A DNA stretch of 45,869 bases from Chrysomallon squamiferum (GCA_012295275.1 CM022668.1:5260214-5306082), one strand, 5' to 3'. Counted from the first letter of the stretch, positions 1-12,035 are shown. Translations and numbers: made by a program. The notes: generated by a model not told the origin, from the letters alone.

Positions 1-520
1 ATTATATTATTACTATTATTATTAAACTTTATGTAAAAATAACATATTCTGTAGAATTTTGCTGATAAATTATTTTTAAATCTTTATCCAAATTATTATC
101 TCTAGCGTAATTTTTTTCAGTGTCATTTTTACATTAACCTTAATCCTTATCCTAATCCTAATCTTTAACATCGTTGAATTTATTTATCAGTGATGTATTT
201 CAAACATCCTTATAAAAACCACCAAATACGGAAAGTGTCCTTTATTTACACGTGCCCTTTAAACAAAGGTTATATTCAAGTATGCAAGTTATATTAGAAG
301 TGTCCTTTAAAGAAAGGTAATTGTTATAGAAACTGGTTAATAGCCGGTTTCCTATAATTTAAAAAAAAAGCAAAAAAAAAAAAAAAGTATTTATTTATTT
401 ATTTATTATTTAATTTTTAAATATGCTGAAATATTTCTTCTTTTTATTCATTTTTAAACACATTCTTTCGTCATTATTTTTATAATTAGGCATAACGAGT
501 AATGTATATATTTTATGTAA

Positions 521-577
<57 letters not shown>

Positions 578-1296
578 TAAAAGTAAATTAATTTATATTT
601 TGCTACTGACCCGGTGCTTATATTACGTCATCATACTGTTGAAAATGATGTTATAAATTTCGTATCGGTGATATAATACTTATGTGCAATAAAACATTTA
701 ATGTGTTGTTCATTACATATTGTATTTTGTACATATTGAAAGTAATTATTATGTATTTGTGATTTACATAAACATTAAAGGGTCAGATTAATTATATAAC
801 TACTTTGCTTGGTTTAGCCAGGCAAATACACAAAAGAGAATAAAAAGACATAATTTTAGCAGTAAATCCTAAACATGGTCATGTCTTTTCAATAACTTTT
901 ATGACATCATTGATGTATATATATCCATTTCACTTGCATAATAAGTCACATAATTTACCTTACGATTCACGTGATTTATTTACGACTCACGTAACGGATA
1001 TTTAGTGACTTACGTCAGTCATTAATATGGATGTCTAATACATTTATGATCGTGCATTATTTTGTTTGCAGCTGTTTTCCTTTGTACTGTGTTCTACTCA
1101 GTGTCTTGTACAAAACAAATGATTTTAAAATAATTAATATATACTGTTAAATATCTCGTTCTGTTATCTCTGTACTATATATATAAAAAAAAATATTTGT
1201 TTATATTTGTAAGGCAGTAAATTTGTTTTTGTATATAAAGTACGTGCCTTATGAAAAGACAAATGTGTTGTTTTTCTTATCGAGTATACGAAGAAT

Positions 1297-1299
<3 letters not shown>

Positions 1300-1381
<82 letters not shown>
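1300..1381. repeat. (GA)n microsatellite
   Basis: About 80 bp of uninterrupted GA dinucleotide repeat. Equivalent GA/TC tracts recur at about 11010-11071, 15581-15661 and 31429-31493, so GA is a favoured long dinucleotide repeat in this genome. Confidence 0.95.
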
Positions 1382-1385
<4 letters not shown>

Positions 1386-1739
1386 CATCTGATCCTTGGA
1401 GAACATTGGCACCGATCAACATTAGGGTTCAGATATTATTTAATTTTAGTAAGACTCTACATGATTTGTGTAAAATAAGAAAAATGCGTTTACCACATAA
1501 CATTCAGATACATGTACAGAAGTAACTAGTATAACAACATTAATAACATTTTTAATTATTCACTTTTCAAATGTCGAAACGATGAAATAGAACATATTTG
1601 TAATTAACTCAAAGCAAAGGAATGAAATATCCGTTATCATTGTGTATTAAAGATCTTGAAAATTTCAACTGCACTCAACCGAAGATTGTTCCATAACATA
1701 ATTATATATCATGTAAAGTATTTCAAAGACTTTGGACAT

Positions 1740-2050
1740 CAAATATAAACTTACTTATACAATGCATTTTAATACAAAGTATTCTTATACAGCGTATACT
1801 TATAGTAAGTATGCTAATACAAACTATACTTATGCAATGTGTACTTTATACAACAAATGTTTATTTAATGTATACCAATACAATGTAAATTTATACAATG
1901 TACATTAATACAAAGTATACTTATACGAGGTATACGAATACAAAGTATACTTATGCAGTGTATACTAATACAACATCTACTTATACAATATATACAAATA
2001 CAGTGAAAAGAAATATAGTATACACTTTATTAGTATACTTATGCAGTTCA
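1740..2050. repeat. Degenerate 15/30-bp minisatellite
   Basis: Short words resembling AATACAAAGTATAC and TTATACAATGTATAC alternate across about 300 bp with many substitutions. This gives a roughly 30-bp period made of two related halves. It looks like an old, decayed minisatellite downstream of the glycosyltransferase gene. No function is apparent. Confidence 0.7.
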
Positions 2051-2295
2051 TGCTAACATAATGTCCAGGTGAACAATACTAACCTACAACCTGCAAAACT
2101 TGTTTGTATTCTAAGCACGAACAGTGGGTCTGACAGAGATGAAAACGTTTACAGAGTAAACAACGAAGGAAAGAAAACATTGGTATGAATTATTCTATTT
2201 ATGCAGTCTGTTATACAAGGAGAATATGAAATCGTGTTACTGATGTTTGATATATAATTACAGAATTTGGAAAGCTAACTAACTAACTAACTAAC

Positions 2296-2336
<41 letters not shown>

Positions 2337-2406
2337 TATTAATACAAATTTACATACGGTTACATTTTGTACTTTCTCTCTCTCTTATTTCATGCTTTGG
2401 ATTTCT

Positions 2407-4230
2407 TCATAATTCACCCGCTGCCTTCAATACTTTGCGACCTATCTCTGCAAACATACCTTTTGCAACACGTACTTGCTTCTCGTAAATCAGTTCTGGG
2501 GGGTTGGGAAAGGTAAAATGAATAGCATATGTATCTGTTTCCCAGTTAAACGGCTGCGCAGAGTGTATTTTCTTGTAATCTGGATGGAATACTGGATGAC
2601 ACTGAAGGTGCAAACACATTACTTGCAGATGTTTTTCTACGTGAACAAGCCAGGGATATTTTTCAAACACTTTATAAGGCATCAGCACCGGGTTGTGGGC
2701 AAAATTGTCATTTAAGTAATTCTTGTACGTGTTTTGCCATAGTTTTATGTACTTGGCCTCTGGCTTGGCCATTACAACACCCATGTTGATGCTGTCGGGA
2801 AAGAAGTCTCTTGGCGTGTGATCATAGTTCAGTATGACGTCATATCCGGCTGAGAGAAGGTCGTCAATGGGTTTTAGCCAAATGACGTCCCAGTCAACGT
2901 AAACTCCGCCGTACTTCAAAAGAACCTCTGCTCGTATGACGTCACTTTTATGGTGGCGATATCGAACCATGGTTCCGTAAATATAAAAGGGAATTTCCCT
3001 GTAGACGATGACCACTCTCGGTATTGCTTTGATTTTCTCGAAGTAGGCTCCATGCAGCAGATTATCCCCGTGTATGTAGATCTTGTCTGCTTTCACTATG
3101 TAAAGACTGCTTAAGACGCTTAGGTACATCACGTGCGTCATTGTTTCCTCGTTGTACCAGACGTAGTGTATGATCTTTGGAATGGGAGTACTTTTGTCAA
3201 CACGAGCCGACACAGGCTGGGTGACTCCGTAGTAAAGGAATCTTAAAATATTACCTACATCTGACCTGACGGTCATGATGTTGACAGGAATTAAAGCCTT
3301 TTTAAGGACGAAACAGTCGGCATTTTCCAGACTTGTCGAGTTTAAATCTCGTACGATTGCACATCTGGTGTTTATCTTGAATTGGTCGATCGACATGTGA
3401 TTTACAAGGACCTCTCTGTACGCAGTTATATTATTTCCGCTGTTAATTTTACTAAACACGACAGTTGAGTTTCTTCCTTTGTCGGAAAGTAGCGTAAAGT
3501 TTGTCGTACGATACCGAGAAACGGTGTCAGTTAAAACTGTTCCCCATGACACGAAGATACCGCCTCGCTCGGAGATGATGCCGAGGGCGTAAAGCAGACC
3601 ACAGCGCGGGAACGTCGTCGTACCAGTGTGGTGCAGCGACAGGACGGGAATTGAAGTTATCAGTTCATCCAACCAGGCGTGGTAGCTGTTTTGTTTGGGC
3701 AGATGGTCGTAAAATATCTCGATGACGTCAGGTCGTAGAAACATCCAAGCACTCTTGACACTGAGGTAATGGTTGAATTCAAAGACTTTATCCTCATCAT
3801 AGCCGCACCATACGAAATACACTATATTCGGAACGAGGTTTTCCTGTAACTCTAGCAACTGGGCGTTCTTTTTGAAGTTATCAGCGCTCCAGAACACGCT
3901 GCTGTCATTCCGTGCATCGGTTGTTGCGTTCAGGTCTGGAAACTCGCCATCAGTTTCCGTATCCTCTCTAATTCTAGCCAGCAACGCTTTCTTAATAAGC
4001 GAATGTTGCTCGCCGCGTGTTGTTATCAACTTCGATAGTAATTCATCACTGAGCTTTCTCTCGTAGATGTCGTCTGTATCTTCCTGCGTGTCATTGTGTG
4101 GCAAATTGCAAATTCGACCAAACAGCAGAATCTGATTCACGATTATTAAAATGATTGCCACTGTACTTAAGATATAAATTTTTCTCTTCAACGAAATAAC
4201 AAATCTGTCCCTTATGTACGAAAGTATCAT
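2407..4230 (-). CDS. Double-domain Gly_transf_sug (GT32-like) glycosyltransferase, type II membrane protein
   Basis: A single-exon gene of 607 codons. The start is placed at the ATG at 4230, because the longer open frame (to 4290) opens only with GTG and has no earlier ATG. The N-terminus is a short basic tail followed by a hydrophobic segment (about residues 18-37), as in Golgi type II transferases. A low-complexity stem leads to two related halves. The N-terminal half begins near residue 132 (NLVPNIVYFVWC) and the C-terminal half near 350 (IPKIIHYVWY). The C-terminal half carries GGVYVDWDVIWLKPID with the metal/nucleotide-sugar DXD (DWD) at 446-448. The equivalent N-terminal site reads SWG at 228-230, so that half is probably non-catalytic. 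Several NxS/T sites lie in the lumenal part. Donor and acceptor sugars cannot be told. It is a paralogue of the gene at 7992-9992, same strand. A 5' untranslated exon further upstream is possible (see 6487-6660). Confidence 0.85.
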   Translation of the reverse strand: MILSYIRDRFVISLKRKIYILSTVAIILIIVNQILLFGRICNLPHNDTQEDTDDIYERKLSDELLSKLITTRGEQHSLIKKALLARIREDTETDGEFPDLNATTDARNDSSVFWSADNFKKNAQLLELQENLVPNIVYFVWCGYDEDKVFEFNHYLSVKSAWMFLRPDVIEIFYDHLPKQNSYHAWLDELITSIPVLSLHHTGTTTFPRCGLLYALGIISERGGIFVSWGTVLTDTVSRYRTTNFTLLSDKGRNSTVVFSKINSGNNITAYREVLVNHMSIDQFKINTRCAIVRDLNSTSLENADCFVLKKALIPVNIMTVRSDVGNILRFLYYGVTQPVSARVDKSTPIPKIIHYVWYNEETMTHVMYLSVLSSLYIVKADKIYIHGDNLLHGAYFEKIKAIPRVVIVYREIPFYIYGTMVRYRHHKSDVIRAEVLLKYGGVYVDWDVIWLKPIDDLLSAGYDVILNYDHTPRDFFPDSINMGVVMAKPEAKYIKLWQNTYKNYLNDNFAHNPVLMPYKVFEKYPWLVHVEKHLQVMCLHLQCHPVFHPDYKKIHSAQPFNWETDTYAIHFTFPNPPELIYEKQVRVAKGMFAEIGRKVLKAAGEL

Positions 4231-6486
4231 GGTTTCGGTTAATATTTCATTAATGTGCAAGATGCTAGTTTCTTCTGTGACTGATATCACCAGTTTTTTG
4301 TTAAGTTATATTGACGTATATAATTTGGTATGTTAAATTGACGGATGTATATATATATATATAACTTTCGTATGTGGAAAAGACGAATATAATTTTCTTT
4401 TGTATTACTCTTGTCTTCTTTTCTGTTTTGACTTTGGTTTGCAGAATTTAAAAAAGTTTAAAATCTGTAATAAAAACCAGGTTTTTCAATATAACATAAT
4501 AATTTAGGACAATATTAACAAATTGAAAAAACCCACACGTCCAGAATAACTAATCTCCAATACTGTTACCACTGCTATTATTATTATTATTATTATTATT
4601 ATTAGTTTATTAATTTAATTAGATAATTCGTTATTATGTCAATCATTATTTTATGTTTTTCTTCAAATTTCTGGGAATTATTGGTTATTGTTTTTTGCTT
4701 GTATTCTTTCTTCGTTTTCTTTTTTTTTTTTTTTTTTTTTTTTTGATTTTGATTTTATTTTATTTATATATTACAGTAACAACAAAAATAATACCAGTAC
4801 TAATTTTACAATAATAAATGAATGAAGAAAAGACGATAAAATAAGAATAAAATACTATATAAAGACCCTATATGTAAAAATTTATGAGATTAAAATTTTA
4901 AAAATTAGGGATACTAAGTTAATTGTTAAATGAAAACAGCTGATATCCTACAAATAATAATAATAATAATAAAAACGGTTTTATTTCTTCTTTTTTTTAT
5001 TTAATCCAAATATTTTTGAGAAACATGACTGTAGGCTTTACGATAAAGTAAAGTATCCATATTTGTTTTGCTGTTTAATTATCTCCCTTGAATAAAATTA
5101 ATATTAACGACAGTGATGACGATGACAAAAAAAATAAAAAATAAAAATAAAAAAATAAGAAAATTAATAATAATAGTAATAAAAAATAAAATAAAAATAC
5201 AAAGAAAAAAAAATACTTTATAATGTAAATTTTAAAGTCACGCCTGAAAGACATAATTATTTGTTAACCTTTCACTTAGTGCCTCTCCCTCAATCAAAAA
5301 CACTGAAATATAAAATGCTATTATTAATTATATATTTATATTTAAAGTTTACTGGTTCCAAACAATGTTCAAAATATGGATGCATATTATTAACAGCAAT
5401 CAACGATTTTAACTACTTACATTTTATGAAAATTTTATGAAAACATTTCTTTAAGCAAAGAATGGATGTTTCCACGTAGCCGTGTTACGTCATCTACGAC
5501 TGGTTTCCGTACGAAATACGCTGCAGTGACCTTCACCTAAATTATCATTAACCATAACTCTGTGACCGAACTGAATAATAATAATGATGATGATGATAAT
5601 AATAATAATAATAATAATAAAGAGAATAATAATGATGATCATCATCATCATGATGAACATAATAGTCCAAATTAAATAAAAATAATAATAATTTATTAAT
5701 ATTTGTTTGTAATACATGACCAAGTATTTAAATATTAAAAACAGTTTAGTAAATTAATGTAAATTTTAAAATTATGTTTCTATCTTAAAGAAAGAAAGAA
5801 AGAAAAATAACTTTTAAGAAGAATCCTGATTTTGCATGCTTATATCTCCCACAACTTTTTAACACAGAAGCATGAAAATACACAGATTTCTGCATTTAAC
5901 CGGTAAATCCCGTGCTCGTATCTGAACAAGCAGTTCACCAAAATGGACTTTTAAGACCAAATAAAGGAAAGCACTGAGTCAATACTTTAAAATATAATAA
6001 AATGCTTAATTATAATCCGATTTTTATAATTCCAACTGCGTTATGTTCAGAATACAAATACCTGTTTTAAGAGATATTGCAAGACATGGTTCAAAACGAA
6101 AACACGTTAGGGTAGGTTGACAGGGGGTGGAGTCAAATGACTGAATTCAGCTCACCTGCAGGACAAGATAAATTCACTTCACCAGCCTTTTCTGACAGTT
6201 TGCTTATAAAGCTAAGTATATTTCAAATTGTATTTCTCAAGTGAATTATCAATTTACTGTGGATTATTCAGTTTTCGTATGCAGCCATTTGATGTCAACA
6301 TCTGATAACTGTCAACATGTGACAGTTAATCAGATCCTGGTTGTTATTATTATGTGGCATTTTTTTAATCAGAAGAAAAGCTTTAATGAAAAAACATATG
6401 CAATTATTCTACAGAATAAACTGAAATATTGGCTCGAAACAAAAACATTGTCAAAGTGAAACTGACTGAAATGCTCAGATTACCTC

Positions 6487-6660
6487 TACTGGCGGCAAAA
6501 ACGGTGATTTCGAAAGAGGAAACGTTGATCTTTATTTTCATGTACATCGCAAGCTCCTTTGAACAGAAGTGAATTTGTGTCGAGCTGAGAAAACTTGAGC
6601 AGTTTTCGACTGAATCAGGCTTTGCGGGCACCTGCGCAGTGCGGACACCAGTATCTGAGA
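6487..6660 (-). promoter_or_regulatory. Candidate 5' untranslated exon/promoter patch for the 2407-4230 gene
   Basis: This about 175-bp patch is conspicuously less AT-rich and less repetitive than its surroundings. Read on the minus strand it ends in CAGTAGAG followed by GTAATC, an acceptable 5' splice site, and it lies upstream of the minus-strand glycosyltransferase gene. It could be a leader exon. A weak AG acceptor is available just upstream of the ATG at 4230. This is inference from composition and splice-site shape only. Confidence 0.25.
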
Positions 6661-7087
6661 GAGTGTAAGTATTTCAGTATAAACTAGTTTTAGTCAAACT
6701 TAAATGTTACTCTAAAATGATGATTTGAGAGACGTGTAGAGTTTGATGGAAAATGAAACCACCCAGTTTAGTCTTCATTACGCTGCTTCGGTTAGAACGG
6801 GAAACATGGACTCTAGAAACATTTATCTTTCGACTAATCTCTATTTCTTAACTCTGGTGATCTTTATAAAATTATAAAAAAAAAAGTTTTATGTTAAACT
6901 GAAAATACATAAATCTGTAATTTGTAGTTCGAATATTAAACTGAACATTAAATGATGTTTGTTATTGATCGTTATACAATTTCTTTTCAACCACAATAGA
7001 AAGAAATTCACTTGAAATTTTATATTTCACACACTGAATTAACAAACGCATGCACGTGTATTTATACATACATGTATATATTATCTA

Positions 7088-7089
<2 letters not shown>

Positions 7090-7119
<30 letters not shown>

Positions 7120-7280
7120 CCCATACATCACAATGATGATGATGATGATGATAATAATAACAATAGTAGTAGTAGTGTAGTAGCAGTAGTAGTAGTTGTT
7201 GTTGGTGGTGGTGTAATAATAACAGCAACAAATAGCGATAACTATAATAACATTAGAAAGCTAGCTAGCTAGATAGATAA
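7090..7280. repeat. Compound microsatellite (TA, GAT, AAT, GTA, GTT, GATA-like)
   Basis: Runs of TA, GAT, AAT, GTA, GTT and GGT, then TAGC and AAAT-type repeats, follow each other without unique sequence. The frame across it encodes only homopolymeric residues and is not a gene. Confidence 0.85.
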
Positions 7281-7749
7281 ATAAGTAAATAAATAAGTAA
7301 ATAAATAAACAAAGACATAAATAATATGAATCTAAATAATTTTAGGAATTCGGAATAGTAATAATAATGATGATGATGATGATAATGATGATAATAATAA
7401 TAATAACAACAACAACAACAATAATCTTAAATATAATATAATGTAAAAAAAATAATAAAACAAAATAGCATGAAATAAATTCTAGCAGTGTCCTAAGTTA
7501 TACATTAGTCAAAGAAAATAAAATCACTTCTTGTTAAAACCGGTTATTGTGATAGTTTTTTTTATTTCACTTGTTTATAACAAAGATAAGAAATATTATC
7601 AAGAGATAAATACCAAACAACTAAAAACAACAAAATAAAAAAACAACATTAACTCGGTAAGAATTGGTGTAGAAACATTGTCAGACATTTTAATTTGGAA
7701 ATAGTTTGTATATGTAATTAAATTTAGGGAAGTCATTTTGATATAATCA

Positions 7750-7755
7750 TTTATT
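7750..7755 (-). terminator. Possible polyadenylation signal for the 7992-9992 gene
   Basis: AATAAA on the minus strand about 240 bp past the stop codon. The hexamer is common in AT-rich DNA, so this is a positional guess. Confidence 0.3.
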
Positions 7756-7991
7756 TCCATTTCCGTGTCTTACTTATTATTATTTCGGCAAAATGTTCAG
7801 TTCTCGTATCTTGTCTGTAATATTTGTTTTTTTGCGGTTTGCTTTACATCTGTAACAGGAACATACGAGACGGGTTTTCGGTAATATTCGGAAAAGACAC
7901 GAAAAAATCCGATCATTTGATTATTATTGAACACAGTGACGCAGTACCTCGTCTGTGACAGACAGGGCTGATATATCACCGTGAAACTGTT

Positions 7992-9992
7992 TCACATACT
8001 GAAAACTTCCTGGTTTCTTACGGACTCAGACAGTCTCCTGGTTTCCTCGAGCATCTCCTCTTCGGCTGCTTTTAAAACATTTTTGCCGATTTCTGCCAAT
8101 CTTCCCTGGCCACTGACTAACAGCTGCTCGGACAGGAAAATCTGGGGCTCTGGGAACAGGAAATGAACCGCGTACGAGTCTTCCGTCCAGTCGTAAGGGT
8201 CATCCGAAGTCGTGTTCGAGTTCAGGGGGTGGGAGGGGTGACAGTGAGGTCCCACGCAGATCACCTGCAGCCGACTGTCCACGTGGACCAACCACGGATA
8301 CTTCTCGAATAATTTATACGGCATTTTGGCCGAGCCGTAGTCGATGTCTTTGTCCTGGTAGTACTTGTACGAGTCCTGCAGCGCTTTCAAAAACTCTGCT
8401 TCGGGCTTCGCCAGCACAACTTCCATGTTGACGGTGGCTGCGAAATTGTCCACAACTGCGTTGTCGAAGCTGACGACGACGTCGTATCCAGATGTTAGCA
8501 GGTCGTCGACCGGTCTCAACCAAATGACGTCCCAGCCGACGTAAATTCCGCCGTACTTCAAGAGTATCTGATTCATCGTGACGTCAGTTCTGTGAAAGGA
8601 ATACTTAATGTCCTGGCCGAAGATCTGAGTCGGCGGCTCTCTGTAAATGACGCGGAGGTTCGGATGAGATTTAATTTTGTCCCAGTACGAGCCTTCTGGG
8701 GTGTGGTCCCCGTGTATGTACGCCCTGTCAGCTTTCACTATGTAGAGACTGCTCAGCAAGCTCAGGTACATCATGTAGGTCATCTCTGTCTTTCCGTACA
8801 GCACGTAGTGTATTATTTTTGGTATGGAAGTCGTCTTGTCCACGCGAGTCTGCACAGGATGAGCGACGCCGTAATAGACAAATCTCAGAACGTTCCCGAC
8901 GTCCGACCGCACAGACATGATGTCGGTAGGTCGTATTGATTCGGTTAGGACGAAACAATTCAGTTTCCTTTCCATGCTGAAGTTTACGTTCTGGACCGTT
9001 TCACATATTTCTAAACTGTTGCTAATGGAAACATTGTTCTTACTGTACTTAAGTTCAGTGACAGCTGTGTGACCTTGTTTACTTACGACAATTTTTATTT
9101 TTCCCTGACTGTCAAAAACGACCATAAAATCAAATGCCCGATATTGAGAAACGGTGCTAGTTATAATCGTGTCCCATGTAATGTAGATACCGCCTCTGTC
9201 GAACAGAACATCTAGTCCGAATCCCTTGGCACATTGAGATATCATATCAGAATTGAGCTGGCTCAGAAAAAGAGCTGGAATCGTATCATTTAGTTCATCT
9301 AGCCACGAGTCGTACATGTTCTGTTTTGGCAGATGGTCGTAATATATCTCGATGACGTCAGGTCGTAGAAACGCCCAAGCACTCTTAACGCTAAGGTAAT
9401 GATTGAACTGGAAGTAATTATTGTCATCTTTTTTACACCATACAAAATACACGCTGTTTGGAACTAGATTTCTCTGAAGTTCAAAATTCCGTGACCTGTT
9501 GATCATTTCTGAAAAACGACCGTCTATTTCCGCGTCTGCTTTGTTGTCGTTTTTCTCTTTTGATTCCAACAGTTCACCGTCTGATAACTTTTCTGCTTTC
9601 ACCGACTTCTCTTGGACACTCTTTATGACATCTTTAAGCGATATATTTTTTCCTGCCTTTATCTTTTCGACGTTTTTAAAATCATTTATCGTTTGAGAAA
9701 CACGATGGTCGTAATTCGTTTCAAGCAGGAAATAATCATTCTCTGTTCTGTTAAGTTTAATGGCAAAGTCTTTTACTACATCACGTTTTAATAGCGATTT
9801 TTCCTTAAGTCCGCCGGCCACTTCAAAATTTAAATCGTCAATAAATGAATGTCTCTGGGTTATTAACTTGTTCTTTTTGTAGAACCGGCATGTCTGTGTG
9901 TGACGTAGTATCCGAAATGTTACTACCAGAATAATGATGATTAAAACCAAAACAAGAATTTTTCTTCGGAATAGCGACACCGTGTACTCCAT
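7992..9992 (-). CDS. Double-domain Gly_transf_sug (GT32-like) glycosyltransferase paralogue with altered DXD
   Basis: A single-exon gene of 666 codons that starts at a true ATG. Just upstream on the minus strand a T-rich tract ends in AG at 10043, so the coding exon probably begins at 10042 and a 5' untranslated exon lies further up. Residues about 11-26 form the membrane anchor of a type II protein. A charged stem (about 40-170) precedes two related halves, N-terminal from about 176 (NLVPNSVYFVWC) and C-terminal from about 390 (IPKIIHYVLY). It matches the neighbour at 2407-4230 closely along its lumenal part. The C-terminal DXD position reads GWD at 486-488, where the paralogue has DWD. The N-terminal half has TWD at 272-274. 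The frame is otherwise intact, so the gene is under coding constraint or recently altered. Activity is doubtful, and a non-catalytic or heteromeric partner role is possible. The C-terminus has an extra acidic/basic tail (about 643-666) absent from the paralogue. Confidence 0.85.
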   Translation of the reverse strand: MEYTVSLFRRKILVLVLIIIILVVTFRILRHTQTCRFYKKNKLITQRHSFIDDLNFEVAGGLKEKSLLKRDVVKDFAIKLNRTENDYFLLETNYDHRVSQTINDFKNVEKIKAGKNISLKDVIKSVQEKSVKAEKLSDGELLESKEKNDNKADAEIDGRFSEMINRSRNFELQRNLVPNSVYFVWCKKDDNNYFQFNHYLSVKSAWAFLRPDVIEIYYDHLPKQNMYDSWLDELNDTIPALFLSQLNSDMISQCAKGFGLDVLFDRGGIYITWDTIITSTVSQYRAFDFMVVFDSQGKIKIVVSKQGHTAVTELKYSKNNVSISNSLEICETVQNVNFSMERKLNCFVLTESIRPTDIMSVRSDVGNVLRFVYYGVAHPVQTRVDKTTSIPKIIHYVLYGKTEMTYMMYLSLLSSLYIVKADRAYIHGDHTPEGSYWDKIKSHPNLRVIYREPPTQIFGQDIKYSFHRTDVTMNQILLKYGGIYVGWDVIWLRPVDDLLTSGYDVVVSFDNAVVDNFAATVNMEVVLAKPEAEFLKALQDSYKYYQDKDIDYGSAKMPYKLFEKYPWLVHVDSRLQVICVGPHCHPSHPLNSNTTSDDPYDWTEDSYAVHFLFPEPQIFLSEQLLVSGQGRLAEIGKNVLKAAEEEMLEETRRLSESVRNQEVFSM

Positions 9993-10099
9993 TTTCTTGT
10001 ACAGTTCAACTCATTTCCGTCCTGTCGTTTTTCACGAAAGACCTAAAAAAAAGAGAAAAAATAATGGTTTGTTTTACATCAAATATGTAACCGTAACTT

Positions 10100-10152
<53 letters not shown>

Positions 10153-10251
10153 GAAGAAGAAGAAGAATCTTAATAATGTTTTTAATTATAATAAATAAAT
10201 AAATATCACTAGTACAAGTACTGCTGCCGCTGCTACTACTACTACTCCTGT

Positions 10252-10292
<41 letters not shown>

Positions 10293-10664
10293 GTAATATT
10301 AATAATAGTAATACTTATACTAAAAAGCTATTAATAATAATAAAAATAAACAAACAAACAAAAATAAATTAAATATAAATTAAATAAATGAATAAATAAA
10401 AAAAAAAGCTTCTCATTAGTACCTCGTAGCTTGAAAGGGGCGCTAAGATTTTCTGTTTAATTATTATGCTACATTATTGTCAGTTAACATTTAACAAATA
10501 GAGGTTTTAAAGATTTTATAACTTTGGGCCTATTTAGCAGACCCGAATCAAACATAAAACAAAATAAAATTAAAAAATTAAAAACTGTATGTACCTGGCG
10601 AAAGATGAAGGTTTTCTTAATCTACAAACTACCGAAGATATAAAAAGTAATTTAATCTCCAGGT

Positions 10665-10695
<31 letters not shown>

Positions 10696-11000
10696 TCTGT
10701 TTTGTTATAGTTACTTTTCATATTATTTTTATTATTATATCAGAATTGATATATTATTATCACTGTTATTCTGTTTTCTTCCTTTTTATTAACATTGTTC
10801 ACTTTTACCGCTGATTAGTTTTGTTCCTTTTTACTTTTATTTGCTCTATAATATTTTTATATAATCCTCTCAAAGAAATTTCAATACTCTTATTAGAATA
10901 CCTCTCAATTTAGGGTTGAAGTGTTAAAATTGATGATTATTATTCAGTGTTCAAAATGTGTAGCTGAAATCTGAAAAAAAAAAAAAAAAAATAAAAAAAT

Positions 11001-11009
<9 letters not shown>

Positions 11010-11071
<62 letters not shown>
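11010..11071. repeat. (GA)n microsatellite
   Basis: About 60 bp of GA repeat following a poly-A-rich tract (about 10974-11008). Confidence 0.95.
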
Positions 11072-11074
<3 letters not shown>

Positions 11075-11887
11075 CAGTTTTTGTGGCATATTTGTGACTG
11101 ATGAATGACATTTACAATTTTTTATATTGTAAATGCTTACATCTGCTTTCTTATGTATCGCTGTTTTTCCACGAACACTGTTTTATTATTGTTGTTGTTG
11201 TTGTTGTAAGATAACTTTCAGCAACAGCTCTCGTGGAACAGGGGAAATAATTCTATAATAATAATTTATTAATTTTTCGCACGTCATGTTTTTTTTTTTT
11301 TTGTATTCTTTTTTTATCTTACTCAGCAGTAATGACGTCAAATTTTTGATCCAGTAAACAGTTAATTGTTTCTTTTATTATAAATCAGTGGACATGCACT
11401 ATTTTTAAGTCACTGTTTGAAACATTTACTTACTATTTATAAGAGGCAGACATCACCAAACTGTACGCATCCATTTTACCAAAATTCTGTAATTACGTCA
11501 TTTATTTGGGATAATCTGATTGGTTAAAGCGAGTGTTCTTGGCTTTTAATGTAAAAGAATAATATGAAATTTTGTTTTATTATTTAGTTTGTTTATTACT
11601 GTTGTGAACATTGCTTTTGTGGTTGTTACTGATGTTGTTGTTGTTATTATTATTAATTTATGAGTAGATAAATGAACGAACGAACGAACGAATAAATTAA
11701 TTAAATTAAAAAATAATAAACAAATAAATGTTTTTCAAAGCGGATCTGTTGTAGTATGAAAAGACTTACAATATCAGCCGTGGGGTGTATTTTCGGTGAA
11801 TATATTATTACATATATTTAACTATTTCTAGTCGAACAGTTAAAAAAAAAAACGAATAAGTAATAGAACAAACAAATCAAAAAAGGA

Positions 11888-11908
11888 TAATAATAATAAT
11901 AATAATAA

Positions 11909-11939
<31 letters not shown>

Positions 11940-12020
11940 AAGAAGAAGAAGAAGAAGAAGGAGAAGAAGAAGAAGAAGAAGAAGAAGAAGAAGAAGAAGA
12001 AGAAGAAGAAGAAGAAGAAA
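11888..12020. repeat. (AAT)n/(AAG)n compound microsatellite
   Basis: About 25 bp of AAT is followed by about 110 bp of AAG with one interruption. The frames here encode polyleucine or polylysine and are not genes. A similar AAT-AAG-GAG compound repeat lies inside chitinase intron 5 at 13714-13841. Confidence 0.95.
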
Positions 12021-12035
12021 GAAAGAAAGAAAAAG

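Larger units (their letters stand above)
1..2406. other. AT-rich intergenic DNA
   Basis: No protein-coding gene is visible here. The stretch holds an AAT microsatellite at about 521-577, a long GA tract at 1300-1381, a degenerate 15/30-bp repeat at about 1740-2050, and CTAA and AAT runs at 2273-2336. It is the 3' flank of the minus-strand glycosyltransferase gene at 2407-4230. A reverse-strand AATAAA lies at 2026-2031, about 380 bp past that gene's stop, and is a possible polyadenylation signal. The open frames over the GA tract are low-complexity artefacts. Confidence 0.6.
4231..7991. other. Intergenic region between the two glycosyltransferase genes
   Basis: No coding gene is supported. 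The region contains TTA/AAT runs (4577-4603, 5575-5620), a poly-T run (about 4722-4744), a compound TA/GAT/AAT/GTA repeat (about 7090-7280) and further GAT/AAT repeats (about 7363-7425). A non-repetitive, relatively GC-richer patch at about 6480-6670 is described separately. Short open frames here are low-complexity or unsupported. Confidence 0.6.

Noticed and set aside
1164-1525. Open frames over the GA tract on both strands
   Set aside because: They encode only Ser-Leu or Arg-Glu dipeptide runs from a microsatellite.
4231-4290. 20-residue N-terminal extension of the first glycosyltransferase
   Set aside because: It would have to start at GTG; the first ATG is at 4230 and gives a normal type II topology.
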